A stretch of 64,000 bases of DNA. It comes from JANXLS01 sp038227045 (GTDB lineage Bacteria > Planctomycetota > SZUA-567 > H5-PLA8). Below are positions 55,654 to 64,000 of the stretch, piece after piece (within the stretch, counting starts at the first letter, position 1; the number at the start of each line of letters is the position of its first letter). The stretch spans positions 16,833 to 80,832 of the forward strand of contig JBBRQD010000013.1 in assembly GCA_038227045.1 (NCBI GenBank), given 5' to 3'. The notes under the pieces are model-generated. The model saw nothing but the letters and a program-made list of their open reading frames with translations, did not search any database and had not been told where the DNA came from. Position numbers and translations under genes: made by a program.

Positions 55654-56976
55654 ATGCGGTACGCTCTGCTTCTCGTGGTTTTGCGAATCGCCACGTCGGC
55701 AAGCGCCGCGGATGTGCCGGGCGTCGATCCCGCTTTGCCTCCTTTAATACAAAAACTCGGCGACGACAATTTCGATGCGCGCGAGGGAGCGGAGAAGGCC
55801 ATTCTCGCGCTCGGCTACGACCGCGAAGAAGCGGTCGCGCCCGCATTGAAGGAGCTTCTGGCCATCGAAAAAGACCCGGAAATCCGCACACGCCTCGACA
55901 AACTCGTCAAAAAAATGTCCGCACTCGGCGCGGTCGACTGGAGCGTCGAGGCCGGCCAGATATTTCAACTGCCCGCGATTTACAACAAGCGCATCTACAT
56001 CGGCAACAAAGACGGCACGCTGATCTGCTACGACGCGGCGACGGGAAAAACGGTCTGGACGCACGAGAACGGCGGCTTCATTTTCAAATCGGTCGCCGCT
56101 GCCCAGGGGCGCGTCATTCTGATTCGCACGCGAAAAGACGGCAGCCCGGACGGCCGTGTCTTTGCACTGGACGCGCTCGACGGCCGCGAATTGTGGTCGT
56201 GGCAGGACGAAAAAAGATCGCAGTCGTTCACTGCGCCCATCGTGGCGGACGGCGCGGTTTATTTTGGCCGCGAGAATAAATTGATCTGCCTCGACGCGCT
56301 GCAAGGCGAAAAACGCTGGATTATCCAGACGGCCAGTTTGAATTCGATTCTCGCCCCGCCGGCCGTGGCGGAAGGGCGCGTGATTTTCGGGCAATACGGC
56401 GGTTCGCTGCAATGCGTCAATGCAGCCGACGGCAAACCGCTCTGGGAGTGCGATCTCGAAGGCCACGTCTATGCAGGGGCGAGCATCGACGGCGGGCGTG
56501 TTTTCACGGCGGGCGGCAACACGGTGTACCGCATCGATCTGAAGACTGGCGCGAAAGTGTGGGAGTCGCGCGGAAGCGACGCGGTCACCGTCCCGCTAGC
56601 CATCAAAGGCGCGCGCGTCTTCGCCGCGCACAGCCAGACGCTGCGCTGCCTGAACGCGGACGACGGAAAAGAAATCTGGAGCAAGGAAACGGGCGGCCAC
56701 ATCTACGCCGCGCCCGCCGCGGTCGGTGAGCGCGTGTATCTCGGCGCATTGAACAACCGCCTGACGATGTATTGCCTAAACGCGGCGGATGGAAAAGAAT
56801 TCTGGACACACTGCACGCTCGAAGGCGGCTACGCCGAGCCGATTGTCGTCGGGCGGCGTTTGTTCATGGGCTATCACAGCAAATTCTATTGTCTGAAAAC
56901 TGGCGCGAACGGCCCGGACGCATGGCCAATGAGCGGCGGAAATCCGGGACGAAGCGGATGCAATGACGAACGATGA
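55654..56976 (+). CDS. Exported HEAT-like plus PQQ-repeat propeller protein
   Basis: 440 aa from ATG at 55654 (GGGGA upstream). Signal peptide MRYALLLVVLRIATSASA. Residues 25-85 form one or two HEAT-like helical pairs (LIQKLGDDNFDAREGAEKAI, a pattern common in planctomycete proteins). They are followed by a beta-propeller of seven or so PQQ-type blades, for example LICYDAATGKTVWTHENGG, LQCVNAADGKPLWECDLEG and TVYRIDLKTGAKVWESRGSD. Probably a periplasmic binding or scaffold protein; no enzyme residues identified. Confidence 0.9.
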   Translation: MRYALLLVVLRIATSASAADVPGVDPALPPLIQKLGDDNFDAREGAEKAILALGYDREEAVAPALKELLAIEKDPEIRTRLDKLVKKMSALGAVDWSVEAGQIFQLPAIYNKRIYIGNKDGTLICYDAATGKTVWTHENGGFIFKSVAAAQGRVILIRTRKDGSPDGRVFALDALDGRELWSWQDEKRSQSFTAPIVADGAVYFGRENKLICLDALQGEKRWIIQTASLNSILAPPAVAEGRVIFGQYGGSLQCVNAADGKPLWECDLEGHVYAGASIDGGRVFTAGGNTVYRIDLKTGAKVWESRGSDAVTVPLAIKGARVFAAHSQTLRCLNADDGKEIWSKETGGHIYAAPAAVGERVYLGALNNRLTMYCLNAADGKEFWTHCTLEGGYAEPIVVGRRLFMGYHSKFYCLKTGANGPDAWPMSGGNPGRSGCNDER

Positions 56977-57005
56977 AGGATGAAAGGCACACTCCTTCGC
57001 GGATC

Positions 57006-58129
57006 TTATTTTACCGATCCGACCTCTTTCAATTTATAACCAGGCGACGCGGTGAACTCAACAATTGCTTTGCCCGTTTTCAGATTCCAAATATGTACCA
57101 TTCCGTCATACCCGACTGTGGCCGCCAGCTTTGATTCGAATTTATGGCGAGCGCGTATAGATCCGCCGCCCCATTGTTCAACTTGCGCAGCACGACACTT
57201 TTTTCCAGATCGAACTGCAACAAGAGGCCATCCGAACACGCCGCGAGCAGCCCGTCGCCTGAAAGCCGCAGGCGCTTGACGTAACCTTTTGCATCGTGTT
57301 CGAGAAGCTGCGTCGTTTTTTCGCGCGCGAAACGCGTCTCGTCTCCGTCCGACGCCGTGCCGCATTCGTCGCGTGCCGCCACCGGATCCCAGCTTTGAAT
57401 TGCATTTCCTTCGCCCGCGCTGAATACGGATCTGCTTCCGGACAATGCCGCCACGCCATAGACCTTGTTCAAGCCCTGGCCCTTGCCGAATTCTTTGCGG
57501 TGACCCATGTATCCCATGAAGGCTTTGCCGGTGAGGCACTCCGTCGCGCCAACGCGCATACCCTTGCTCGACGACATCACCAGATACTGGTGCCGCGCCT
57601 TCGCGCCCCAATCGCGATGCCGCTGCTGGAGGTAATCGACGACCGCTTTATTTTTCTCCAGTTCGTCGAGCGTCGTATAGATATTTTTGTTGACCTTGTA
57701 ATGCACGCTGCCGATTCCGGATGCCAGTTTGTATGTCAGCGATTCGACTTTGTCGTCTTTAACAGACAACTCCCAATTCGCTTCATGCAGCATCCAGCCC
57801 GTTTCGAAAATCCATTCACGCAGCGGATGTTCGCCGGCCTTCTGTTCGTCTTCATTGAATTTGACGAAGTCGGGCACGTCCTTGTTTGCGAGCGTTTCTT
57901 CCGCGAAACGATACGGCGTGAAATCGACGGACGTCACCCAGTCCGAATGTTGATCGCTCTTCCACAAGAACTTGCCGCTGTCAAAATCGAAGCCGCGCAA
58001 CCCGTTGTCCGCGCCGCCGGACGCGATGAATTTTCCGTCCGGACTGATCGCCACGCCAAGCACCATGTCTTCGAAAATGGCGATCGGTTTGACCGACCCC
58101 GCCGCAGTGTCCACGCGCGTCAATTCACC
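57006..58129 (-). pseudogene. WD40-type protein gene, 5'-truncated and frameshifted
   Basis: The reading frame from ~58129 codes for WD40-like sequence (VLGVAISPDGKFIASGGADN, FDFDSGKFLW), a ~170-residue middle region without repeats, and further blades (LRLSGDGLLAACSDG, LYALAINSN). Near 57128 one base is missing: the frame ending ALAINSN continues in another frame as ESKLAATVGYDGMVHIW to a natural stop at 57006. At the 5' side it has no start of its own; the frame runs straight into a transposase gene at ~58125, which removed the beginning. Two independent lesions make it a pseudogene, unless the frameshift is an assembly error. Confidence 0.82.
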
Positions 58130-59034
58130 GTATGCGGCTCAAAGATGCTGAATAGTTTCTGGTCGTTGGGTACAGGTATTTCCTTCAACACTCGCTCGCG
58201 AGCCTGATGCAGGCATTTCTCCACCATGGGTGAGTAATGCGCGATCTCCAGCGACAGCGACTGCAAGGCCCACCATTCTTCCGTGCTTGAAAACCGTCCA
58301 TTTCCCACGTCGATGCGAGCCTTGATTTCGAGCGCCTTGGCCAGCGCGCGTTCGGCCGCCGCAATTAGTTTCGCATACCAGCACTTGCGCGTGGCTTTGT
58401 GTAGTTGCTTGCCGCCGCGAGCAATCTTCTGCGCCAACTTGCGAGCATTCTTCAATCGCGCCCGCCACTTGCCTGTCAGTGTTTCGTCAATCTTTTTGGC
58501 CCGGCTAATCACGCGCGAAAGCACTTCGATACAATCCAATAGCAACGACGAATCGGTTGGAAAGTGAATGTCACTTTCGACAGCGGTGGTATCGATCCGC
58601 AGCTTCCTGCCTTTGAAGCCTTTCTTGTCGCGAGCGAACTTGACAATGATCTCGTTGATCTTCTCCCAGGTGCCAGGCTCAATCATGTTCACCAGCGTGG
58701 CATACTTGCTGTGAGAAAGCACCGGATCATCGTAAAAGCGACAGAAGAAACGCAGTATTTGCGAGTCGTCGACGCGAACAATCGTTTCGCGGAACGAGAG
58801 CTTTTCGATCTGCTGAACAATCGCCAGGCGCAAAATACTTTCGGAGGCGACACCCTCCACATTCCGCTTGAGCTTGGTCTGGCCATGGGTCAAATCGGCG
58901 TGAACCAGGTCCGTGACTGCGGGATTCGCATCCAGGATTGCGTGGATGTCTTTGTACAACGCATACCAATCCTTGGTCAATTTCTGTGCTCCGGCGAAAT
59001 CCATAGGCAACTGGCGTTCAGCTTTCTTGCGCAT
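58120..59034 (-). pseudogene. ISNCY-type transposase, truncated at its C-terminus
   Basis: 304 aa. Begins MRKKAERQLPMDF and carries LRIDTTAVESDIHFPTDSSLL (the first catalytic Asp of the DDE site and the conserved YPTDSxLL block) and KLFSIFEPHTV. In full-length relatives the EPHT block is followed by EWI-x-KGK and about 130 more residues with the remaining catalytic Asp and Glu. Here the protein ends two residues after EPHT because the sequence runs into the WD40 gene. The element is therefore dead. A TTTTTTTGGGG tract lies upstream of the start. Confidence 0.82.
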
Positions 59035-59144
59035 CGCTTATTCTCGGGTTTTTTTGGGGTGAGTCTCCGCAATAACTGTAGAATAAGCTCGGCATTTCCA
59101 GAACACAATTTCACGTTTTTTATAGGAAGATACTGTGCGCGGTA

Positions 59145-60011
59145 TTGCAGGAAACAGGAACTAGCTACCGCGCGCGCGGCCGGCCAAAAGGAGGAAAGCT
59201 GAGCGCCAAACAAGGTGCTCAAATTGCCAGGCTCGTGATCGATTCGACGCCGGATCAATTGAAGTTGCCGTTCGTTCTGTGGAGTCGTGAAGCGGTGGCG
59301 GCACTGATTGAGAAACGCTTGAGTATACGCTTTTCATTGCCGACAGTTGGCCGCCTGCTGCGCAGTTGGAATATGACGCCGCAAAAGCCGGCGCGCCGAG
59401 CGTGGGAGCAGAATCCTGAAGCGGTGAAGGAATGGCTTGACGTGCGGTACCCCAAGGTCAAATCCGAAGCCAAAGCCGCGGGGGCCACGTTGTTATGGGG
59501 TGATGAAATGGGCATCCGGTCCGACGATCAAGTAGGTCGCACGTATGGGCTGCGTGGCCAGACGCCGGTGGTGCCAGTGAGCGGAAACAGGTTCGGTTGC
59601 AACATGATCTCGGCCATCTCGAATATAGGCCAGATGTACTTCAAGGTGTTCACAGAGCGATTTACAGCGGAGATTTTCATCGATTTCCTGAAACGGCTGG
59701 TTGTGCAGAACGCCCGGCCCGTGTTTCTAATCATCGACGGGCATCCGGTGCATCGCAGCCGGGCAGTGCAGGAATGGGTTTCACAACAGGGCGGGAAGAT
59801 CCAGTTGATCTTTCTACCTGGCTACAGCCCGGAATTGAATCCGGACGAAATGGTCAATCAGGATGTGAAAAGCAATGCCGTGCGCAGAAAGCGTCCACGC
59901 GACAAAACCGAGTTGATAGGCAACATCCGCAACTACTTGCGCACACGGCAGCGCAAGCCTGATCTGGTGAAAAGGTACTTCCAGGAAAAGCATGTTACCT
60001 ACGCTGCATAG
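59145..60011 (+). pseudogene. IS630-family transposase, N-terminus missing
   Basis: 288 codons from TTG at 59145; the frame stays open back to 59082 without ATG. Present: the linker (GRPKGGKLSAKQGAQIARLV), the second HTH part (LWSREAVAALIEKRLSIRF) and the whole DDE domain: LLWGDEMGIRSDD (first Asp), FLIIDGHPVHRS (second Asp) and YSPELNPDEMVNQDVK (Glu/Asp), ending HVTYAA like full-length relatives. About 60 residues of the N-terminal helix-turn-helix are missing compared with the usual ~350. Catalytic residues are intact, but DNA binding is probably lost. Confidence 0.85.
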
Positions 60012-60039
60012 ATTGTCGGACAATTAGTGATCGGGGTAA

Positions 60040-60075
60040 TAAGAGTTCTTATCGGTCAATCGATAAGAACTCTTA
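60040..60075. repeat. Perfect 15-bp palindrome behind the IS630 gene
   Basis: TAAGAGTTCTTATCG (60040-60054), loop GTCAAT, then its exact reverse complement (60061-60075). No T-run beyond TTT, so it is a weak terminator candidate; it could also be an insertion-sequence end or target structure. Confidence 0.75.
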
Positions 60076-60163
60076 GTTTGATAAGTTTCATTATTTAGCG
60101 CAAAGTACGCAAACTATTTCGGGTCGTTCCACATTTTCAACTGTCAAGACACTTGCAGATTCA

Positions 60164-60200
60164 CAACAAAAGGGCGGCGCACTTCATCCTGGCGCCGCCC
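60164..60200 (-). terminator. Rho-independent terminator of the giant repeat protein gene
   Basis: Stem GGGCGGCGC / GCGCCGCCC (60172-60180, 60192-60200) with an 11-nt loop. On the minus strand it is followed by TTTTGTTGT. It begins 26 bp after the stop at 60227. Confidence 0.92.
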
Positions 60201-60226
60201 CTGTTTCTTGTCATTCCAATTGCTGG

Positions 60227-63200
60227 TTATTTGTTTCCAAACTTCGCCAATCCCGGGTAGCCAGGCTTCAGGTACTTCAGCGTCGGTGTGATGTACGTGC
60301 CGAGCGTGTTGCCAATCGTCAACTGGATGAGAAGCTTTTCTGGACGTCCCGTGGAATCCATCTGCGTGCCTGTTGTCAATGCCTTTATGAAGTCGTCATT
60401 GGGCGCAGCAGAGTTGCCATGAAAGTGAATTGTAAATTTCGCCTTGCCCGCCACCGCCTTCGATACATGAAATACAAGGCTGCCATCGCTCGCATGTCCA
60501 GAACCGGTCTTGTCCAGCGTAAAATTCCGCGTCAGACCGTTGACCGCCACTATCACGGGCTGACCCGCGATAGTCGCACCGGGCGGCAGCGTGATCGTTC
60601 CTGCAATGCGCAAGATAGACGGATAAAGACGAATCTGGCCGGCGGTTATCACCAGAGGCGTGGTTCCCGGAAGGAATGACGAACCTCCGTCAGCGACATC
60701 CTCGGCCGTAACGCTGAGGGTTTTCGTGATGGAACTCCCCGTGGCCGGATCCGTGATCATCACCGTCACCGTGTAGGTGCCGGCAACTGTGTAGATATGC
60801 GACGGATTGTCTCCGGTAACCTGCGGCGACCCGTCGCCGAAATCCCACGTGACGATCGCATTCGACGGATTGGGCGTGATCGAGAACGAAGTCGCCAGAT
60901 CGACGAAGCTGGGATTTGGATAGGCCGTCGGGCCACTGGTCACGGTCACAGCCGGGATGACCGTCAACGTGTAATTCAAACTCGCCGCCGCCCCCACCGA
61001 ATCGGTGACATTCACTGTAAATGTCGCCGTGCCGACCCCTGTTGGCGTGCCGCTGAGTGTAACTGTGCCCGCGCCCAAGTTCACCGTGAGATTCAATGCG
61101 GTCAAACCCGTCGTTCCGGCGTTGAACGCGGAGAACGTCAGGGTGGTATACGGTGTCGTGCCATTGCTCACGGTGATCGTTTGAGTCGTCGCGGTCCCAA
61201 CAATGACCTGCGCCAGTGCAGCCGGTGCAATCGCCAGCGCCGCGTTCACGGTCAGCGAATAATTCTTCGAGAGCGTCGCGCCGGCCGTGTCAGTCACGTT
61301 CACTGTGAAGGTACACGTGCCCGCCGCCGCAGGCGTACCGCTTAGCGTCACTGTTCCCGCGCCCGCATTCGCTGTGAGCGCAGCCGCCGTCAAGCCCGTC
61401 GTGCCCGCGGCGAACGCCGTGACGTTCAATGTCGTGTACGGTGTCGTGCCGTTGCTGACGGTAATGATTTGATTTGTCGAAGCCATGGCCGTCGCCACAA
61501 CCAGCGCCGACGGCGCGATGCTCAACGCTGCATTCACAGTCAGCGTGTAATTCTTGCTTGTCGAGGCTCCCGCCGTATCGGTGACGTTCACTGTGAAGGT
61601 GCACGTTCCCACCGCGGTCGGCGTGCCGTTTAAAACGACCGTGCCGTTAATGTTCGCCGTGAGATTCGCCGCCGTCAGGCCCGTCGTGCCGGCAGAGAAT
61701 GCGCTCACGTTCACGGTCGTGTAAGGCGCAGTGCCGTTACTGACGGTGATGGTTTGAATCGTCGCCTGGCTCACATCGGCGCCCACTAGCGATGCTGGTA
61801 AGATACTCAACGCCGCGTTCACGGTGAGCGCGTAATTCTTGGCGAGTGTCGCGCCTGCCGTATCGATCAAGTTCACCGTGAAAGTGCAGGTGCCCGCCGC
61901 CGTCGGCGTACCACTCAATGTTACCGTTCCCGCGCCCGCATTCGCCGTGAGATTCGCCGCCGTCAAGCCCGTCGTGCCGGCGCTGAACGCCGTGACGTTC
62001 AACGTCGTGTACGGCGTGGTTCCGCCACTGACGGTGATGATCTGATTTGTCGCTGTGCCGGCCGTCGCACTCGCCAGGGCCGCCGGCGCAATCGCCAGCG
62101 CCGCGTTAATCGTCAGTGAATAATTGAACGAGACCGCCGCGTTGTTCTTGTCGGTGACGTTGACTGTCCACGTCGCCGTGCCCGCCGCCGTCGGCGTGAA
62201 GCTCAACGCGAGCGTTCCGGCTGCCAGGTTCGGCGTGAAGTTCCCCGCCACCAGTCCGGTCGCACCCGGAACCAGCGCACTGACCGTAAACGCATTCAGC
62301 GGCAGCGCCGCGTTGTTGGCCGTCAATGTTTGTGCATACAAACTCGTCGCCGTTCCCGCAGGCAGCGGAGATCCCGGCGTGACGGTGATCGAGACCACCG
62401 TCAGCGAGTAATTCTTGGAGAGCGATGCGCCCGCCGTGTCAGTCACGTTCACCGTAAAGGTACACGTCCCGACAGCCGTCGGCGTGCCGTTCAGCACCAC
62501 CGTGCCCGCGCCCGCATTCGCGGTCAGGTTCGCTGCCGTCAGACCCGTTCCACCCGCAGCGAACGCCGAGACGTTCAGCGTTGTGTACGGCGTCGTGCCG
62601 TTGCTCACCGTCATGGTCTGATTCGTATTCACGTTGACCACCGCCGTGTTCAACGCCGCCGGCGCAATTGAGAGCGCCGCGCTCACCGTCAGCGTGTAAT
62701 TCTTGCTGGTGCTCGCGGCGGCCGAATCCGTCACGTTCACCGTAAACGTCATCGTACCCGCAGCCGTCGGCGTGCCGCTCAACGTCACCGTTCCCGCACC
62801 CGTGTTCGCCGTGAGATTCGCGGCGGTCAAGCCCGTCGTACCGGCACTAAAGGCACTCACGTTCACTGTCGTGTACGGCGTCGTCCCACCGCTGACAGTG
62901 ATGATTTGATTCGTGGCGAAGCCCGCATCCGCGCCGACCAGCGCCGCTGGCGCGATGCTCAGACCCGCGCTGACCGTCAGAGTGTAATTCTTCGAGAGCG
63001 TCGCACCCGCCGTGTCGGTCACGTTTGCCGTGAAGGTCAGTGTGCCCGCAGCCGTCGGCGTACCGCTTAAGGTGACCGTGCCCGCGCCCGCATTCGCCGT
63101 GAGCGCCGCCGCCGTCAAGCCCGTCGTGCCGGCGCTGAACGCGGTCACGTTCAAGGTTGTGTACGGCGTCGTTCCGTTGCTGACCGTAATAATTTGATTC

Positions 63201-64000
63201 GTCGCCGTGCCCGCCGTCGCGCCGGCCAGAGCCGCAGGCGCAATGCTCAACGCCGCGTTCACAGTCAGCGAATAATTCTTGGAGAGCGTCGCACCCGCCG
63301 TGTCGGTCACGTTCACCGTAAACGTGCACGTGCCCGCCGCTGTTGGCGTGCCGCTCAACGTCACCGTGCCCGCGCCCGCATTCGCCGTGAGATTCGCAGC
63401 GGTCAAGCCTGTCGTGCCGGCGGAGAATGCGGTGACGTTCAACGTCGTGTACGGCGTTGTGCCGTTGCTTACAGTGATGGTCTGATTCGTCGCAGCCGTC
63501 GCCGTTGCCGCAGCCAGTGCCGCCGGCGCAATGCTGAGTGCCGCGTTCACGGTCAGCGTGTAATTCTTCGAGAGCGTCGCGCCCGCCGTGTCGGTCACGT
63601 TTACCGTAAAGGTACACGTGCCCGCCGCTGTTGGCGTACCGCTCAAGGTCACCGTTCCCGCGCCCGCGTTCGCTGTGAGTGCCGCAGCCGTCAAGCCCGT
63701 CGTGCCGGCGCTGAACGCTGTGACGTTCAACGTTGTGTATGGCACTGTTCCGCCACTGACGGTGATGATCTGATTCGTCGCTGTGACCGCCGTCGCACTC
63801 GCCAAAGCCGCTGGTGCGATGCTCAACGCCGCGTTCACGGTCAGCGAATAATTCTTCGAGAGCGTCGCCCCCGCCGTGTCGGTCACGTTCACCGTAAACG
63901 TCATCGTGCCCGCAGCCGTTGGCGTGCCGCTGAGCGTCACCGTTCCCGCACCCGCATTTGCCGTGAGCGCCGCCGCCGTCAAGCCCGTCGTGCCCGCACT
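60227..64000 (-). CDS. Giant exported Ig-like repeat protein with PKD domain (N-terminus beyond window)
   Basis: At least 1250 residues, open at the right edge of the window, so no start is seen. Ten complete units of 96 residues plus a partial one (Ig-like, He_PIG style: SIAPAALASATAGTATNQII, VSNGTTPYTTLNVTAFSAG, TVTLSGTPTAAGTCTFTVNV). One unit (codons from about 62100-62400) is strongly diverged but keeps the length. Then a PKD domain (TWDFGDGSPQV ... HIYTVAGTYTVTVMITDP) and a ~140-residue C-terminal domain (LRIAGTITLPPGATIAGQP, FTIHFHGNSAAPNDDF). No sorting motif such as LPXTG or PEP-CTERM is visible at the end. Likely a surface adhesin or matrix protein. Confidence 0.9.
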   Translation of the reverse strand, partial: SAGTTGLTAAALTANAGAGTVTLSGTPTAAGTMTFTVNVTDTAGATLSKNYSLTVNAALSIAPAALASATAVTATNQIITVSGGTVPYTTLNVTAFSAGTTGLTAAALTANAGAGTVTLSGTPTAAGTCTFTVNVTDTAGATLSKNYTLTVNAALSIAPAALAAATATAATNQTITVSNGTTPYTTLNVTAFSAGTTGLTAANLTANAGAGTVTLSGTPTAAGTCTFTVNVTDTAGATLSKNYSLTVNAALSIAPAALAGATAGTATNQIITVSNGTTPYTTLNVTAFSAGTTGLTAAALTANAGAGTVTLSGTPTAAGTLTFTANVTDTAGATLSKNYTLTVSAGLSIAPAALVGADAGFATNQIITVSGGTTPYTTVNVSAFSAGTTGLTAANLTANTGAGTVTLSGTPTAAGTMTFTVNVTDSAAASTSKNYTLTVSAALSIAPAALNTAVVNVNTNQTMTVSNGTTPYTTLNVSAFAAGGTGLTAANLTANAGAGTVVLNGTPTAVGTCTFTVNVTDTAGASLSKNYSLTVVSITVTPGSPLPAGTATSLYAQTLTANNAALPLNAFTVSALVPGATGLVAGNFTPNLAAGTLALSFTPTAAGTATWTVNVTDKNNAAVSFNYSLTINAALAIAPAALASATAGTATNQIITVSGGTTPYTTLNVTAFSAGTTGLTAANLTANAGAGTVTLSGTPTAAGTCTFTVNLIDTAGATLAKNYALTVNAALSILPASLVGADVSQATIQTITVSNGTAPYTTVNVSAFSAGTTGLTAANLTANINGTVVLNGTPTAVGTCTFTVNVTDTAGASTSKNYTLTVNAALSIAPSALVVATAMASTNQIITVSNGTTPYTTLNVTAFAAGTTGLTAAALTANAGAGTVTLSGTPAAAGTCTFTVNVTDTAGATLSKNYSLTVNAALAIAPAALAQVIVGTATTQTITVSNGTTPYTTLTFSAFNAGTTGLTALNLTVNLGAGTVTLSGTPTGVGTATFTVNVTDSVGAAASLNYTLTVIPAVTVTSGPTAYPNPSFVDLATSFSITPNPSNAIVTWDFGDGSPQVTGDNPSHIYTVAGTYTVTVMITDPATGSSITKTLSVTAEDVADGGSSFLPGTTPLVITAGQIRLYPSILRIAGTITLPPGATIAGQPVIVAVNGLTRNFTLDKTGSGHASDGSLVFHVSKAVAGKAKFTIHFHGNSAAPNDDFIKALTTGTQMDSTGRPEKLLIQLTIGNTLGTYITPTLKYLKPGYPGLAKFGNK
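60962..64000. repeat. 288-bp tandem coding repeat
   Basis: The marker GTCAAGCCCGT-like motif recurs at 61101, 61389, 61674, 61962, 62250, 62538, 62826, 63114, 63402, 63690 and 63978. The spacing is 288 bp every time except one of 285 bp (one codon fewer). Units are nearly identical at the DNA level, except the diverged one at 62250. The array continues past the window. Confidence 0.96.

Larger units (their letters stand above)
58120..60011. mobile_element. Cluster of two degraded insertion sequences (ISNCY type and IS630)
   Basis: The two transposase genes are divergent, 110 bp apart. One lacks its 3' end, the other its 5' end. Neither has recognisable complete terminal repeats, so this is a remnant formed by nested insertion or deletion between the WD40 pseudogene and the giant repeat protein gene. 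Confidence 0.7.

Noticed and set aside
60962..64000. CRISPR-like array
   Set aside because: The repeat is 288 bp, coding, and has no spacers.

Overview
This window looks like chromosomal DNA of a moderately GC-rich Gram-negative-type bacterium. A member of the Planctomycetota or another PVC-group lineage is the best guess (about 60% sure). The reasons are a fused SecDF, a DUF1844 protein, a divergent MnmE, TruD, PilT with a PilM/secretin cluster, exported PQQ-repeat and WD40-type proteins, and many long intergenic palindromes. No rRNA, tRNA, CRISPR array or prophage was seen, and no 16S is present to settle the taxonomy.

Layout. 1-15 kb: the pilT edge, a class V aminotransferase, a secreted YyaL-type protein, DedA, a cytochrome P450, a MoaB/Mog-like protein overlapping an aldehyde dehydrogenase, truD, a lone ABC ATPase, an MnmE-like GTPase and a large exported protein with a PKD-like and an STN-like part. 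15.1-26.3 kb: small ORFs, then one long minus-strand housekeeping series rpsB - (inserted DUF559 element) - tsf - pyrH - frr - tgt - yajC - orf - secDF, closed by a terminator. 26.3-32.5 kb: aroB, an SGNH hydrolase, exbB/exbD, an HlyD-type adaptor and a UbiA-type prenyltransferase. 32.5-41.8 kb: a type IV pilus/type II secretion-like set of secretin, VOC protein, PilM-PilN fusion and two inner-membrane proteins that share a PilP-like module. 42-57 kb: a GSA-type aminotransferase, DUF1844, two PQQ-propeller proteins, two BMP-type ABC permeases, a Prc protease, a TPR-FMN_bind protein beside ApbE, an AT-hook protein and an L,D-transpeptidase. 57-60 kb: a broken WD40 gene joined to a truncated ISNCY-type transposase and a 5'-truncated IS630 transposase. 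60.2-64 kb: the C-terminal part of a giant surface protein made of exact 288-bp repeats, with a PKD domain and a terminator.

The most unusual layer is between the genes. (i) Nine genes have a heptanucleotide array close behind their stop codon, with the G-rich strand (GGTTGAA, GGTTAGC, GGGATTA and similar) always on the mRNA strand. Most of these arrays are paired with an inverted partner. (ii) A 466-bp element between rpsB and tsf carries a DUF559 endonuclease ORF between 43-45-bp inverted repeats made of a hairpin plus the same kind of heptads. (iii) At least six other long palindromes (21-63-bp arms) sit in spacers, several inside essential operons. Together these suggest a DUF559-linked palindromic repeat system. 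The sequence shows the structure; mobility and function are inference.
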